From the NCBI GenBank assembly GCA_013204025.1, contig JABMOW010000082.1:1-61681 (forward strand): a stretch of 61,681 nucleotides of DNA. The letters run 5' to 3'. Made by a program: the position numbers and the translations under genes. The notes beneath the pieces were generated by a model that worked only from the letters and a program-made list of their open reading frames with translations, was not told the DNA's origin and ran no database searches. The DNA is from Fidelibacterota bacterium. Lineage in GTDB: Bacteria; Fidelibacterota; Marinisomatia; SCGC-AAA003-L08; JACNLC01. Numbering within the stretch: position 1 is the first letter of the stretch; each line of letters opens with the position of its first letter. Below are positions 26,783 to 35,382 of the stretch, in pieces.

Positions 26783-28605
26783 CAGGATTGACCCTCCAAA
26801 TTTGGATATTCGGCGGTGACAGTAGACCATTCCAGTAATTTTTTTATTCTCTCAGTGGAATTTTCAGGCAGGCTGAAAGGACGGCGACCTCTGCCATCCA
26901 GCAAAATACCCACTACGCCACCACTGATGACGGTATCACGGGATTCGTTTTTTCCCCACCCGATATCCATATTTTTTCCTGGAATCAGTTTTGCTTTACA
27001 TGGTTTATACTCGATGGGAATTAGTTTCATCTCACCGGCCATTAAACTCCCCTTTTCGGTCTTGCCGTCGCCCAGATCAATTTCATAATCAAGGACGATT
27101 TTACCGGTTTTTTGAGGACCAACTGGCGCTAAACAAGTTCCAAGGTGTACGAGACAATCTCTGTTGAACACTTCTAATGCGGCTTTATCATGGACGGTGG
27201 AAAGTACGCCTAATTGCGGCATCATAAATATTGAATCCACTGCCAATTGAGTGACACCTTCAGGTAAAAATGCATCTACCAGCATACGTGCAGCCTGATG
27301 GCGGCGAGGTGCATGAGACAGAACACCTCCTGAACCGACAAGCAGATTGAGTTCCATTAAATCTACCAACGATTCACCAGATTCGGACTGGTCAAAAGCG
27401 TCAGAAATCGTTCTTTCTTTCTGAATCCCCTTCAATCCGACTGCAAATTCTTTGTGTTGTTTAAATGAAAGCCGCAGGGCTTCACGGGAGATGGCTTGTT
27501 CCATTTTTAGATCATCCATATCCTGCGGAATTGTTGTAGGACGAATCATTTTATTGGCGATCCGATTGGTTAGATCTTCTTCGTCTGTGTCAAAGGGAAC
27601 CCAGCGAATTACATTCGGGACACCCGATTCAGCCAAGACATTGCAAATTGAATAGCTCATCCCCAGATTGGCGCTGACAGTCCGATTAAATTGATTCTGG
27701 AATACTGAAAAAACGTCCGTGGTTGCCCCACCGATATCCACGCCTACGACGGTAATATTTTCTACCTTAGCGATTTTCTGAATGATCTCACCAACAGCAC
27801 CGGGTGTGGGCATGATAGGTGCGTCAGTCCAGCTCATGAGCTTTTTATAGCCAGGTGCTTGTGCCATCACGTGTTCCATGAATAGTTCGTGGATTTCATC
27901 CCGGCTGGGTTTTAAATTTTCTTTTTCAAGGGTTGGTCTGATATTTTCCACCATTGTCAAATCAGTTTTATCCTGCAATCGTTCTGCAATGGCATCCCTG
28001 GCTTTGATGTTTCCCGCATAGATCACCGGGAGCTTATACCCAATGCCTAATCGTGGCTTCGGATTAGCCGCTTCAAGGATTTCAGCCAATTCTACCACAT
28101 GTGAAACCGTTCCACCGTCAATTCCACCAGAAAGCAGGATCATATCCGGGCGAAGCTGGCGAATTCTTCGTACTTTTTCATGGTATAAACGCCCGTCATT
28201 GGAAGCCAGAACGTCCATGACGATCGCTCCAGCGCCTAACGCAGCGCGCTGTGCACTTTCACCCGTCATATTTTTTACCACCCCACCAACCATCATCTGT
28301 AATCCGCCACCGGCAGAACTGGTAGAGATGTAAATATCCACACCAATGCCATCTTTAACGGGTGAAATGATCTTTTCACCGTCAAGTATTTTCCGACCTG
28401 ATAATTCTTCTAATTCAGTGATAGAATTCAGAACACCTTTGGTAACATCTTCAAAGGGTGCTTCAACAGTTGTCGGTGCTTCTCCGCGGTGAGTCAATCT
28501 GTAAACCCCATCGACCAGCTGAATGAGAATCGCCTTTGTGGTTGTTGAGCCACAATCTGTTGCGAGAATCACATTTACTTTGTCGGGATTTATATCTTTT
28601 GCCAT
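26782..28605 (-). CDS. MutL/GlmL-family ASKHA ATPase without a mutase
   Basis: A 607-residue protein of the glutamate mutase MutL (GlmL) family, which belongs to the acetate kinase/Hsp70/actin fold. Two phosphate-binding loops are visible: ATDCGSTTTKAIL near the N-terminus and VVGVDIGGATTDVFSVF near the centre. Other family blocks are STSSAGGGLQMMVGGVV and MILLSGGIDGGTVSH. In clostridia GlmL accompanies adenosylcobalamin-dependent mutases, probably as a reactivase. No mutase subunit occurs in this window. Instead the gene heads a seven-gene operon with five membrane proteins, so here it may power or assemble a membrane complex. The start is supported by MAKDINPDKVNVILATD. Confidence 0.88.
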   Translation of the reverse strand: MAKDINPDKVNVILATDCGSTTTKAILIQLVDGVYRLTHRGEAPTTVEAPFEDVTKGVLNSITELEELSGRKILDGEKIISPVKDGIGVDIYISTSSAGGGLQMMVGGVVKNMTGESAQRAALGAGAIVMDVLASNDGRLYHEKVRRIRQLRPDMILLSGGIDGGTVSHVVELAEILEAANPKPRLGIGYKLPVIYAGNIKARDAIAERLQDKTDLTMVENIRPTLEKENLKPSRDEIHELFMEHVMAQAPGYKKLMSWTDAPIMPTPGAVGEIIQKIAKVENITVVGVDIGGATTDVFSVFQNQFNRTVSANLGMSYSICNVLAESGVPNVIRWVPFDTDEEDLTNRIANKMIRPTTIPQDMDDLKMEQAISREALRLSFKQHKEFAVGLKGIQKERTISDAFDQSESGESLVDLMELNLLVGSGGVLSHAPRRHQAARMLVDAFLPEGVTQLAVDSIFMMPQLGVLSTVHDKAALEVFNRDCLVHLGTCLAPVGPQKTGKIVLDYEIDLGDGKTEKGSLMAGEMKLIPIEYKPCKAKLIPGKNMDIGWGKNESRDTVISGGVVGILLDGRGRRPFSLPENSTERIKKLLEWSTVTAEYPNLEGQS

Positions 28606-28743
28606 TAAAAATTCCTGATTTAATAGCGTGAAATTTAGGTGTCATATCGGAAGATATGAAAGTGGTATTCAGACAGTAATATTAATGTTGTTTACATATG
28701 CAGAGTAGTTGGAGGTTTCAAGCCGCATATTGTAGATTGATTA

Positions 28744-28786
28744 TTATGAGCCCTAACAGGGTTTGGAACCCCGTCAGGACTCATAA
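28744..28786. other. Imperfect inverted repeat between operons
   Basis: TTATGAG and CTCATAA flank an inner GGGTTTGGAACCC, forming a long imperfect hairpin 22 nt past the stop of the first FISUMP gene and about 140 nt before the MutL-like start. There is no T-run on either side, so it is not a standard intrinsic terminator. It may be a repeat element or a transcript-end structure. The remainder of the 28606-28807 gap shows nothing clear. Confidence 0.5.
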
Positions 28787-28807
28787 AGCTAATATTCAGA
28801 TCATCAA

Positions 28808-29701
28808 TTAGTCCCCAACGCAACGGACCGAAAACCCGTTTCGCTTTTGGGTGTAGTACGGGAACACATTCAAACCGATGTGACGCATGTTCCGGGTCCA
28901 GGCATTGATACTATCGAACTCCGTAGAAGACCAAAAGTTACCGGTTTGGCCCATAAAGTAGTAGGAACTATTACCCCAACCTTCATCATTAAAGCGCTCC
29001 CCACCGGGAAGGGCAGTAAAGCCACTCTCGTTGGTTGCACCGGTGTTTGGGCTATACCACAAACCATCTCCATTTTCAATAGTACCCGTGGATTTCATTT
29101 TTCCACCGGCAACTGATTCTCCACCCAGATAGTCCGTTAATTCCATCCATTCATCATCCGTGGCTACATGCCAGCCTTCAGGGCAGATATCACGGGTATC
29201 ATCTACCGCATACCAGTTGTACAGGTTACCATATACTTCTGCACAGTCTCCTTCACAAGATTCAGCATTATCATAATTGTCGTTATCATATGGATAAACC
29301 GCATAAGCATCAGTTTCAGTATCATCCAGGTTTGACCATTCAGAATCGGTGAAGCCTGTAGGTATTTCATCTCCGTTGCTGTAATGGGTGACCTTAAGAT
29401 TCTCGGCCATCCAGCACTGATCACCTATTTGGATAGTTTCATACACATTATTATCAATATCTATAATAGTGGTTCCACATCCACCATAGTCACAACTGCA
29501 GTCATCTACAGTCGCATTGGGATCGTAATTAGATGCAGCCGGATCGGTGCAGCCTAAGATATCTCCTGCCCAGCAATCATTTAATATACAATCTACAGTT
29601 TGAACAATATCTACTACATTTACAACGCCATCTCCATTCCAGTCGCATTGAGCAAGGATGGGGGTAACAAATAATACACTTACCATTAAAAACTTCTTCA
29701 T
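28808..29701 (-). CDS. Secreted FISUMP-domain protein 1 with N-terminal dockerin-like loop
   Basis: 297 residues. A signal peptide ends near PILA. Directly after it comes a single dockerin-like calcium loop (CDWNGDGVVNVVDIV) with three Cys, then the motif GCTDPAASNYDPNATVDD. A FISUMP (Fibrobacter succinogenes major paralogous) domain follows, marked by CWMAENLKVTHYSNGD, ICPEGWHVATDDEW, SGFTALPGGERF and the ending SVRCVGD. FISUMP domains are common in surface lipoproteins and secreted proteins of unknown function. No T9SS tail is present, so retention at the cell may rely on the dockerin loop. It lies 11 nt after the cohesin-like T9SS gene. Confidence 0.85.
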   Translation of the reverse strand: MKKFLMVSVLFVTPILAQCDWNGDGVVNVVDIVQTVDCILNDCWAGDILGCTDPAASNYDPNATVDDCSCDYGGCGTTIIDIDNNVYETIQIGDQCWMAENLKVTHYSNGDEIPTGFTDSEWSNLDDTETDAYAVYPYDNDNYDNAESCEGDCAEVYGNLYNWYAVDDTRDICPEGWHVATDDEWMELTDYLGGESVAGGKMKSTGTIENGDGLWYSPNTGATNESGFTALPGGERFNDEGWGNSSYYFMGQTGNFWSSTEFDSINAWTRNMRHIGLNVFPYYTQKRNGFSVRCVGD

Positions 29702-29712
29702 TTTTATTTCTC

Positions 29713-30486
29713 CTATTTAACTAATAATAGTTTTTGTGTGTTTGTGAAATTGGGTGCTGACATCCTTAAAAAATAAACACCGCTTGAATATCTCGATGCA
29801 TCCCACCGAATTTCATAACTCCCTGCTTGTTGCTCATCATTCACTAACTGCTCCACCATCCTGCCAAGCGCATCATATACCATAATCTGAACGGACCCTT
29901 CAATTGAGAGATCATAGTTTATCATGGTGACGGGATTGAACGGATTCGGATAACTGGCATTCAGACTGGTCCGTTCCGGTATCAGACTATCAGATGGTAT
30001 CGAAAAGGAATTCGCATTGGCAGTTATTTTTGTCCCGTTGGATCCTGCGAGTATCAATTCAGTAAATTCGACAGAGCTTTCTCCCGTGAAACCGGAAACT
30101 GGAGTAAAATAAAAAGCAATCAATTGTGCGATTTCATCCGGATTTATGACTTCCCCGGATATACTGAAAAGCAATCCTCTCACAATGCCATTGCCTTTAT
30201 CCTTGTAGTCAAACATAAAGTCATTTAGTAAAGAAGCAGCACTGTTGAAAGTGAGTTCTTCAGGATGGTATTTCAGGTCAAATTGAATCCCTAAAACATC
30301 ATCTGCTGAATCGATCATCAGGGTAAGTCCATGATCCCCCATGACTGATCGGTGAAGCGTTGATGGCTGCAATGACACCGTTGCCTGTCTTGTGGAATAA
30401 CCATTTTCAGATGCAGCAGGATTCCACTGTCCTTGTCCTGCAAATGGGATTGACAACATTAAAGCTATCACAAAAATAATTCTCAT
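29713..30486 (-). CDS. Secreted cohesin-like protein with T9SS sorting domain
   Basis: 257 residues. A signal peptide (MRIIFVIALMLSIPFAGQGQ) precedes a cohesin-like beta domain (about 50-165), whose pattern LGIQFDLKYHPEELTF...LLFSISGEVINPDEIAQLIAFYF is typical of cohesin or related dockerin-binding domains. Residues about 175-257 form a type IX C-terminal sorting domain (YPNPFNPVTMINYDL, VYDALGRMVEQLV, GVYFLRM, ending QKLLLVK). The protein would be exported by T9SS and attached to the surface. Its neighbours carry dockerin-like loops, so a docking role is plausible but not proven. A hairpin at 30537-30559 lies in its leader. Confidence 0.85.
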   Translation of the reverse strand: MRIIFVIALMLSIPFAGQGQWNPAASENGYSTRQATVSLQPSTLHRSVMGDHGLTLMIDSADDVLGIQFDLKYHPEELTFNSAASLLNDFMFDYKDKGNGIVRGLLFSISGEVINPDEIAQLIAFYFTPVSGFTGESSVEFTELILAGSNGTKITANANSFSIPSDSLIPERTSLNASYPNPFNPVTMINYDLSIEGSVQIMVYDALGRMVEQLVNDEQQAGSYEIRWDASRYSSGVYFLRMSAPNFTNTQKLLLVK

Positions 30487-30536
30487 TACTGACCCCTTTT
30501 TTCATTTGTTTTAAACAATATTTTCACATCATCATC

Positions 30537-30559
30537 AATGAGGCTTCACAGTCCTCATT
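30537..30559. other. Hairpin between FISUMP 2 and the cohesin-like gene
   Basis: AATGAGG and CCTCATT form a perfect 7-bp stem with a 9-nt loop, 50 nt upstream of the cohesin-like start and about 95 nt after FISUMP 2. There is no T-run, so neither a terminator nor a riboswitch can be claimed. Confidence 0.4.
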
Positions 30560-30652
30560 TTCTCAACCTTATGATGTAGCATTATTTCGTTCACAATTAC
30601 TCAATGATATGGTTCGAGTTGAGGCAGATCCTGATGATATGGATTTAACTTA

Positions 30653-31486
30653 TCAATTATCCTTTATACACCGGATGGAAAGCCCGGTCTGCAAAGGTGT
30701 GTTACCATAATGATAAACCTCTGTATGATAATAATACAATTCACGGTGCCAGGCAGTGGTGCTTGCATTCAACGTGGATGTCCAAAAGTATCCGAGATTA
30801 CCTAAATCGTAATCGAGTCCATTATAGTTTAAGCGTTTCCCTCCGGGGAGACCGGTAAACCCACTCAAATTTGTCGCCCCACCATTAGGAGCATACCAAT
30901 AGCCATCGCCACCTTCTACGGTGCCGGTATCTTTTAGCGGACCACCTGCGCTTATTGATCCACCGTAGCAATCCACTAATTCCTGCCACTCTGTATCTGA
31001 TGGAACGTGCCATCCTGCCGGAGCAATACCCCGGGAGTCATTCAGTGTAAACCAATTGTACAATCGTCCGTATGTGCTGGAATTTGCAGGATCGTTATTA
31101 TAATCCCCATATGCGCCCGTTGTCAGATTCACCCATGTGTAATCCGTAATATTTGGTATGGGATCACCGTTATTGTAATGGGACGTCGCCAGGTTTTCAA
31201 CCATCCACTCCTGATCACAAATATTCACAGAGGTGTAGACATTGCCATCAATATCAGTTACAGTATCTGCTGATTCACAACTACAATCATCAATGGTTGC
31301 ATTGGGATCGTAATTAGATGCAGCCGGATCGGTGCAGCCTAATATATCTCCTGTCCAGCAGTTGTTTAATATGCAATCCACCATATTTACCACATCTATG
31401 ACATTTAACTGTCCGTCATTATCCCAATCACATTGGGCGAGTATCGGGGTAACAAATAATACACTCATCAATAAAAACTTCTTCAT
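30653..31486 (-). CDS. Secreted FISUMP-domain protein 2 with N-terminal dockerin-like loop
   Basis: 277 residues, paralogous to its two neighbours. Signal peptide, then a dockerin-like loop (CDWDNDGQLNVIDVV), the GCTDPAASNYDPNATIDD motif, and a FISUMP domain (VNICDQEWMVENLATSHYNNGD, IAPAGWHVPSDTEW, SGFTGLPGGKRL, ending LSIRCIKDN). Its ribosome-binding site and the first about 25 codons are nearly identical in DNA to those of FISUMP 1. That similarity extends upstream into a fragment of a T9SS tail at 31496-31525, which indicates duplication. The domain is a more diverged copy than FISUMP 1 and 3. Confidence 0.83.
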   Translation of the reverse strand: MKKFLLMSVLFVTPILAQCDWDNDGQLNVIDVVNMVDCILNNCWTGDILGCTDPAASNYDPNATIDDCSCESADTVTDIDGNVYTSVNICDQEWMVENLATSHYNNGDPIPNITDYTWVNLTTGAYGDYNNDPANSSTYGRLYNWFTLNDSRGIAPAGWHVPSDTEWQELVDCYGGSISAGGPLKDTGTVEGGDGYWYAPNGGATNLSGFTGLPGGKRLNYNGLDYDLGNLGYFWTSTLNASTTAWHRELYYYHTEVYHYGNTPLQTGLSIRCIKDN

Positions 31487-31495
31487 TTTTTTCTC

Positions 31496-31525
31496 CTATT
31501 TAACTAATAATAGTTTTTGTGAAAT
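31496..31525 (-). pseudogene. Remnant of a T9SS sorting-domain gene end
   Basis: The minus strand encodes ISQKLLLVK and a TAG stop, matching the last residues (TQKLLLVK, TAG) of the cohesin-like T9SS gene at 29713. The following ribosome-binding site and the start of the next FISUMP gene match as well. No sorting domain precedes this fragment, so it is a scar of a duplication that copied the end of the upstream gene together with the FISUMP gene. Confidence 0.75.
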
Positions 31526-31557
31526 TACATATCGGGACTGGGGCCTGTCGGGATAGA

Positions 31558-32406
31558 CTAATCCCCAGTACAACGGACAGAATTCCCGTATCGTCTACTG
31601 AAGCTGTACCGGCCCACACCTGAATCGGTGTAAACCAATCCCCGACCCCAGGCACTGCCATTGCCGTCTGCCATAGAAGACCAGTACCGACCGTAGTAGC
31701 CCATACCGCCGTAGAAAGCATCGATGCCGCGATACCCAGCAGGAAGGGCGGTAAAGCCACTCTCATTGGTTGCACCGGTGTTTGGGGCATACCATAAACC
31801 ATCTCCATTTTCAATGGCACCCGTGGATTTCATTTTCCCACCGGCAACCGTAGTACCACCCAGATAATCCGTTAACTCCGTCCACTCCAAGTCTGTGGGC
31901 ACATGCCATCCTTCAGGGCAGATATCACGAGCATCATCCACTGCATACCAGTTGTACAGGTTGCCATAGGATACCGCATTACTGGGATCATCGTAGTAAA
32001 CCGCATAAGCGCCTGTTTCAGTATCATCCAGACTTGCCCATTCAGAATCACTATAATCTGTGGGAATCGGATCGCCATTTTGGTAATGCGTTACTTTCAG
32101 GTTTTCGACCATCCAACATTGCTCACCAATTTGCACGGTTTGGTAAGTATTGTTATCAATGTCTGCAACAGTAGATTCACAAACAAAACCATACTCACAA
32201 CTGCAATCATCAACAATTGCATTTGGATTATAATTCGTGGCAGCAGGATCAGTACATCCAAGAATTTCTCCAGCCCAGCAGTCGTTTAAAATACAATCTA
32301 CAGTTTGAACAATATCTACTACATCTACAGCGCCATCTCCATTCCAGTCGCATTGGGCCATCAGAGGTGCCATCACCGCAATAACAATAAAAATAACTTT
32401 CTTCAT
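31558..32406 (-). CDS. Secreted FISUMP-domain protein 3 with N-terminal dockerin-like loop
   Basis: 282 residues. Signal peptide (MKKVIFIVIAVMAPLMA), then the dockerin-like loop CDWNGDGAVDVVDIV, the GCTDPAATNYNPNAIVDD motif and a FISUMP domain (CWMVENLKVTHYQNGD, ICPEGWHVPTDLEW, SGFTALPAGYRG, ending SVRCTGD). Its middle is very close to FISUMP 1 (SVAGGKMKSTG versus TVAGGKMKSTG), which points to recent duplication or gene conversion. It is preceded by the leader hairpin at 32424-32476. Confidence 0.85.
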   Translation of the reverse strand: MKKVIFIVIAVMAPLMAQCDWNGDGAVDVVDIVQTVDCILNDCWAGEILGCTDPAATNYNPNAIVDDCSCEYGFVCESTVADIDNNTYQTVQIGEQCWMVENLKVTHYQNGDPIPTDYSDSEWASLDDTETGAYAVYYDDPSNAVSYGNLYNWYAVDDARDICPEGWHVPTDLEWTELTDYLGGTTVAGGKMKSTGAIENGDGLWYAPNTGATNESGFTALPAGYRGIDAFYGGMGYYGRYWSSMADGNGSAWGRGLVYTDSGVGRYSFSRRYGNSVRCTGD

Positions 32407-32423
32407 TAAGAGTTTCCTTATTT

Positions 32424-32476
32424 GTTAAATCGAAAAAATACTCTGAAACCCTGCTGAGTATATTTCACTCGTTATA
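32424..32476 (-). promoter_or_regulatory. Leader element with hairpin and T-run (copy 1)
   Basis: On the minus strand this reads TATAACGAG, then AAATATACTC-loop-GAGTAT, then TTTTTTCG, ATTTAAC, ending 17 nt before the FISUMP 3 start. The stem sequence differs from copies 2 and 3 while the flanks are the same, so pairing rather than sequence is kept. It resembles an intrinsic terminator placed just before the ribosome-binding site, a possible attenuator. TATAAC could be a -10 box. Confidence 0.55.
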
Positions 32477-32479
32477 AAC

Positions 32480-32505
32480 AAAACATGCCTTGGTAGGCAT
32501 ATTTT
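32480..32505. other. Inverted repeat with AT-rich arms
   Basis: AAAACATGCCT and AGGCATATTTT pair as an 11-bp stem (one G-T pair) around TGGT. A-runs and T-runs on both sides would allow termination in either direction. It lies upstream of leader copy 1, beyond the end of the Cys-rich gene. Confidence 0.5.
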
Positions 32506-32845
32506 ATATTAATATGCTATTATCCCAAACTTTGTGGATCAATAGTACGATGTCGGAATGATTATTTCCTATATAATTGATTAAAAAAGCTTATGATTTT
32601 AAAAATGTGTTATTTTAAACTCTAGCTTCAACGATCTTTCGATCAAGCAAACGATGATCACAGAGGATACAACAGAATGAATATTTTTGGAGATATTAGT
32701 TTCATCTTTAGTGAATTTTCGAAAGTTTTAACATTACCTCCTGATACGGGATTTTTGATCCCAAGATGGGAATCTTCGGTAGGAATTTTCAACCACTCAA
32801 TTCATGAGATCTACGCTCTGCAGAGAGAGGGGCTTGGGGTGAGTC
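32506..32845. other. Intergenic stretch with no gene recognised
   Basis: About 340 nt between the inverted repeat and the end of the Cys-rich T9SS gene. A short plus-strand frame (32677-32901) runs into that gene and has no ribosome-binding site. I see no RNA, repeat or promoter that can be supported. Confidence 0.5.
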
Positions 32846-35368
32846 CTATTTCACAAATGTCATTATCTGAGTTGCCTGAAAATCTCCTGCAACCATCCTA
32901 ACCAGATAATCGCCACTACTATAACTTCGTGCATCCCAAACTATTTCATAACTGCCTGCAGGTTGAACTTCATGTTTCAAATCGGAAATTTGTTGTCCCT
33001 GTAAATCATATATAATAATTGAAACAAATGAGTCTTCGGGTATTCCATAACTGATGATTGTCATGGGATAAAATGGATTTGGATAAGCCGGATGCAATTC
33101 AAATGTGTCAGGGATGACCATAATTGATGCCTCAATTATATTTCCGTACCAGTCTGCTACCGAGGCAGAAGTGATTTCAATATTGCCATCATAGCTGATA
33201 AGAGAATTACCAACAAGTTGAGATCCATCCAATGATGATGCAACGAAACTGCTTTGATCATTTTCAAGAATCCATCCATCAGGGAGAAAGGTTTGAGAAA
33301 TAGAAAAATCGCCGATGGTTTCAAGTTGAACGCCTGCAATTCCACTTTCCATGTTTACGGAAATCTCCTGACCTCTTACGATTATTTGGACATCCTGAAT
33401 GGGAGAAAAATCAGCCAGAAGATCATCACCCAATATCAAACTAATAACCGCAACAATATCCATAATATTTACTAGTCCATCTGGTATTAAGTCACCCAAT
33501 GCCAGTTCATCTATTGTGGGTTCAATTGTTTCCAACGCAATACCCACCATCAAAATCACGTCCACAACGTCAATATTGCCATCCATATTAACGTCACCAA
33601 AATAAATGCAGGAACCATCGTCTAATGTCGAATCCGGATTGTAATTATATGCTATAAGATCGGTGCAACCAGCGTAATAACAAGTTCCATCATCAATTGT
33701 GGTAGTCTCATCGTAATTATCAGCCTCAGGGTCGGTACAGCCATAACAACTGTTATTACCAAAACATACACCGCAATCGTCCATATCAACATTATCATTT
33801 GAAGGGTCATCGTCACATACTTCACACTCATCGTAGACCGCATCACCAAAACAATCTCCGTTGCAGTCTATATCATATCCACAATCAAAATGCCCCGTAT
33901 TTCCTCCACAACATATACCACATTCAACATATGCCTCTCCAAAGCAGTCGCCGTTACAGTCGTAAGCACCACCAAAGTCCGATTCAGAGTTCCAGTACGA
34001 GCACTCCCAACCAGTATCTCCCCCACAGCAGGCACCGCATTCGTCGATATGATCATCACTTCCCCAAATTCCTGAACAATTTCCGTCAAGACAGTCATTC
34101 TCTGGATTATTGTCACAGTCACCACACATATCTTCAACGGCATCTCCGCCCCAGACACCATTACAGTCCTGAATACAATCGTTCTCTAGATCATCGTCAC
34201 AAACTCCACACTCGTCTTCATAATAATCAATACCATCACAGATTAGCATACAATTCATTGCACCATTCCATGCAACATCAGGATCGACACAATCTTGACA
34301 ATCGTCATAAAGGAAAAATCCGCCACAAACACCAGCACAGTCCATGTCGGCATTATCATTAGTAGGATCATCATCACAAACACCGCAATCATCTTCATAA
34401 TTAGGTCCTTCGCAAATCCCGGCACAGTCTTCAATTGATTGACCAAAGCAGATGTCTCCGCAGTCCATATTTTGATTGTAATCTGCTGGTTCACCACACA
34501 CATCACATTCATCAATTACAAATGTACCAAAACACACACCCGCACAGTCATATGCTCCCCCAAAATTCCCCGAGATCCAATAAGAACATTCCACATAAGT
34601 ATCTCCACCACAACAGACACCACATTCATCTGTTGAAGCGATACCATTATAATCACCATTACAATCCGTGGGTGGCTCTGACAATTCCAAACAATCACCG
34701 ATAATCACTTCCGGAACAGAACGACACCCAGAAATTGTGGAAACAACAGCGCCAGACATACATGATTCCACTATTTCATTCTCGTCTTGAGGATTTTGGA
34801 ATGTTTGCGCCAGATCAAATTGGATAGTTACCAGCAATCCCTCATTGGATATCGGTAAAGTCTCACCCAAACCACTTACACGACCGGTCATAGGATCTAT
34901 CGTTAAATTGGACATTTCTGATACTCCTACTCCCGTCAACACAATACCGTTCACGTTAAATGCGAAGTAGGTAACCGGATTACTTGAACTGTATAATATT
35001 TCCACGGTACCCAATCCGGTTCCTTCACCGATGACCACATCTCCAAACTGGAAAACTATGGTTCCATCCGGAGATTCGTCACACGTGTCACCGATACCAT
35101 CACAATCAAAATCGGATTGATCGGGATTGTATGTCTCAAAACAATTATCCTCTTCATCACAGATTTCATCAGAATCGAAATCATTTAAACAATTATCGAA
35201 ACAATCAAGATTTAAATCTGCATACCAACAACTGCCGTCATCGGTGGTGGCGTCTGGATCGTAATTACAGGCGGTGGGATCGGTGCATCCAAAAGATCTT
35301 GTCAAAAGCGCATCCGACTGGGCAAAAAGAGAAGTGATTAAAAATATAATCATAAAATTATTCTTCAT
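32846..35368 (-). CDS. Cys-rich repeat surface protein with dockerin-like loops and T9SS tail
   Basis: 840 residues. After a signal peptide comes a GCTDPTACNYDPDATTDDGSC motif, a thrombospondin-3-like calcium segment (DNCFETYNPDQSDFDCDGIGD), and a cohesin-like beta domain (about 105-210). A long array of Cys/Asp/Gly repeats follows (about 235-560), built from units such as DECGVCDDDP, DCNGDCFG and ECGICCGG. Two more GCTDP-type motifs and a pair of calcium loops (GDVNMDGNIDVVDVI, GDLIPDGLVNIMDIV) come next, then a T9SS sorting domain (YPNPFYPMTIISYGI ... ending ATQIMTFVK). It is probably a calcium-stabilised, disulfide-rich surface stalk or adhesin. The leader carries element copy 2. Confidence 0.85.
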   Translation of the reverse strand: MKNNFMIIFLITSLFAQSDALLTRSFGCTDPTACNYDPDATTDDGSCWYADLNLDCFDNCLNDFDSDEICDEEDNCFETYNPDQSDFDCDGIGDTCDESPDGTIVFQFGDVVIGEGTGLGTVEILYSSSNPVTYFAFNVNGIVLTGVGVSEMSNLTIDPMTGRVSGLGETLPISNEGLLVTIQFDLAQTFQNPQDENEIVESCMSGAVVSTISGCRSVPEVIIGDCLELSEPPTDCNGDYNGIASTDECGVCCGGDTYVECSYWISGNFGGAYDCAGVCFGTFVIDECDVCGEPADYNQNMDCGDICFGQSIEDCAGICEGPNYEDDCGVCDDDPTNDNADMDCAGVCGGFFLYDDCQDCVDPDVAWNGAMNCMLICDGIDYYEDECGVCDDDLENDCIQDCNGVWGGDAVEDMCGDCDNNPENDCLDGNCSGIWGSDDHIDECGACCGGDTGWECSYWNSESDFGGAYDCNGDCFGEAYVECGICCGGNTGHFDCGYDIDCNGDCFGDAVYDECEVCDDDPSNDNVDMDDCGVCFGNNSCYGCTDPEADNYDETTTIDDGTCYYAGCTDLIAYNYNPDSTLDDGSCIYFGDVNMDGNIDVVDVILMVGIALETIEPTIDELALGDLIPDGLVNIMDIVAVISLILGDDLLADFSPIQDVQIIVRGQEISVNMESGIAGVQLETIGDFSISQTFLPDGWILENDQSSFVASSLDGSQLVGNSLISYDGNIEITSASVADWYGNIIEASIMVIPDTFELHPAYPNPFYPMTIISYGIPEDSFVSIIIYDLQGQQISDLKHEVQPAGSYEIVWDARSYSSGDYLVRMVAGDFQATQIMTFVK

Positions 35369-35382
35369 TGTTATTCTCCTTT

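Noticed and set aside
31500-31820. A 106-codon minus-strand frame across the end of FISUMP 3
   Set aside because: It is the alternate frame of the FISUMP coding sequence; a similar shadow frame occurs in FISUMP 1, as expected from paralogy.
32677-32901. A 74-codon plus-strand frame in the gap near 32.7 kb
   Set aside because: No ribosome-binding site, runs into the T9SS end of the Cys-rich gene on the other strand, and shows no recognisable domain.
33799-34362. A 187-codon plus-strand open frame rich in His, Asn, Arg and Pro
   Set aside because: It is the complement of the Cys/Asp/Gly repeat array; the skewed codons of that array keep the opposite strand free of stops. No ribosome-binding site and no protein-like composition.
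33640-34640. Possible CRISPR-like or tandem DNA repeats
   Set aside because: The repetition is at protein level (Cys/Asp/Gly units) with varied length and codons; there are no constant direct repeats with unique spacers.
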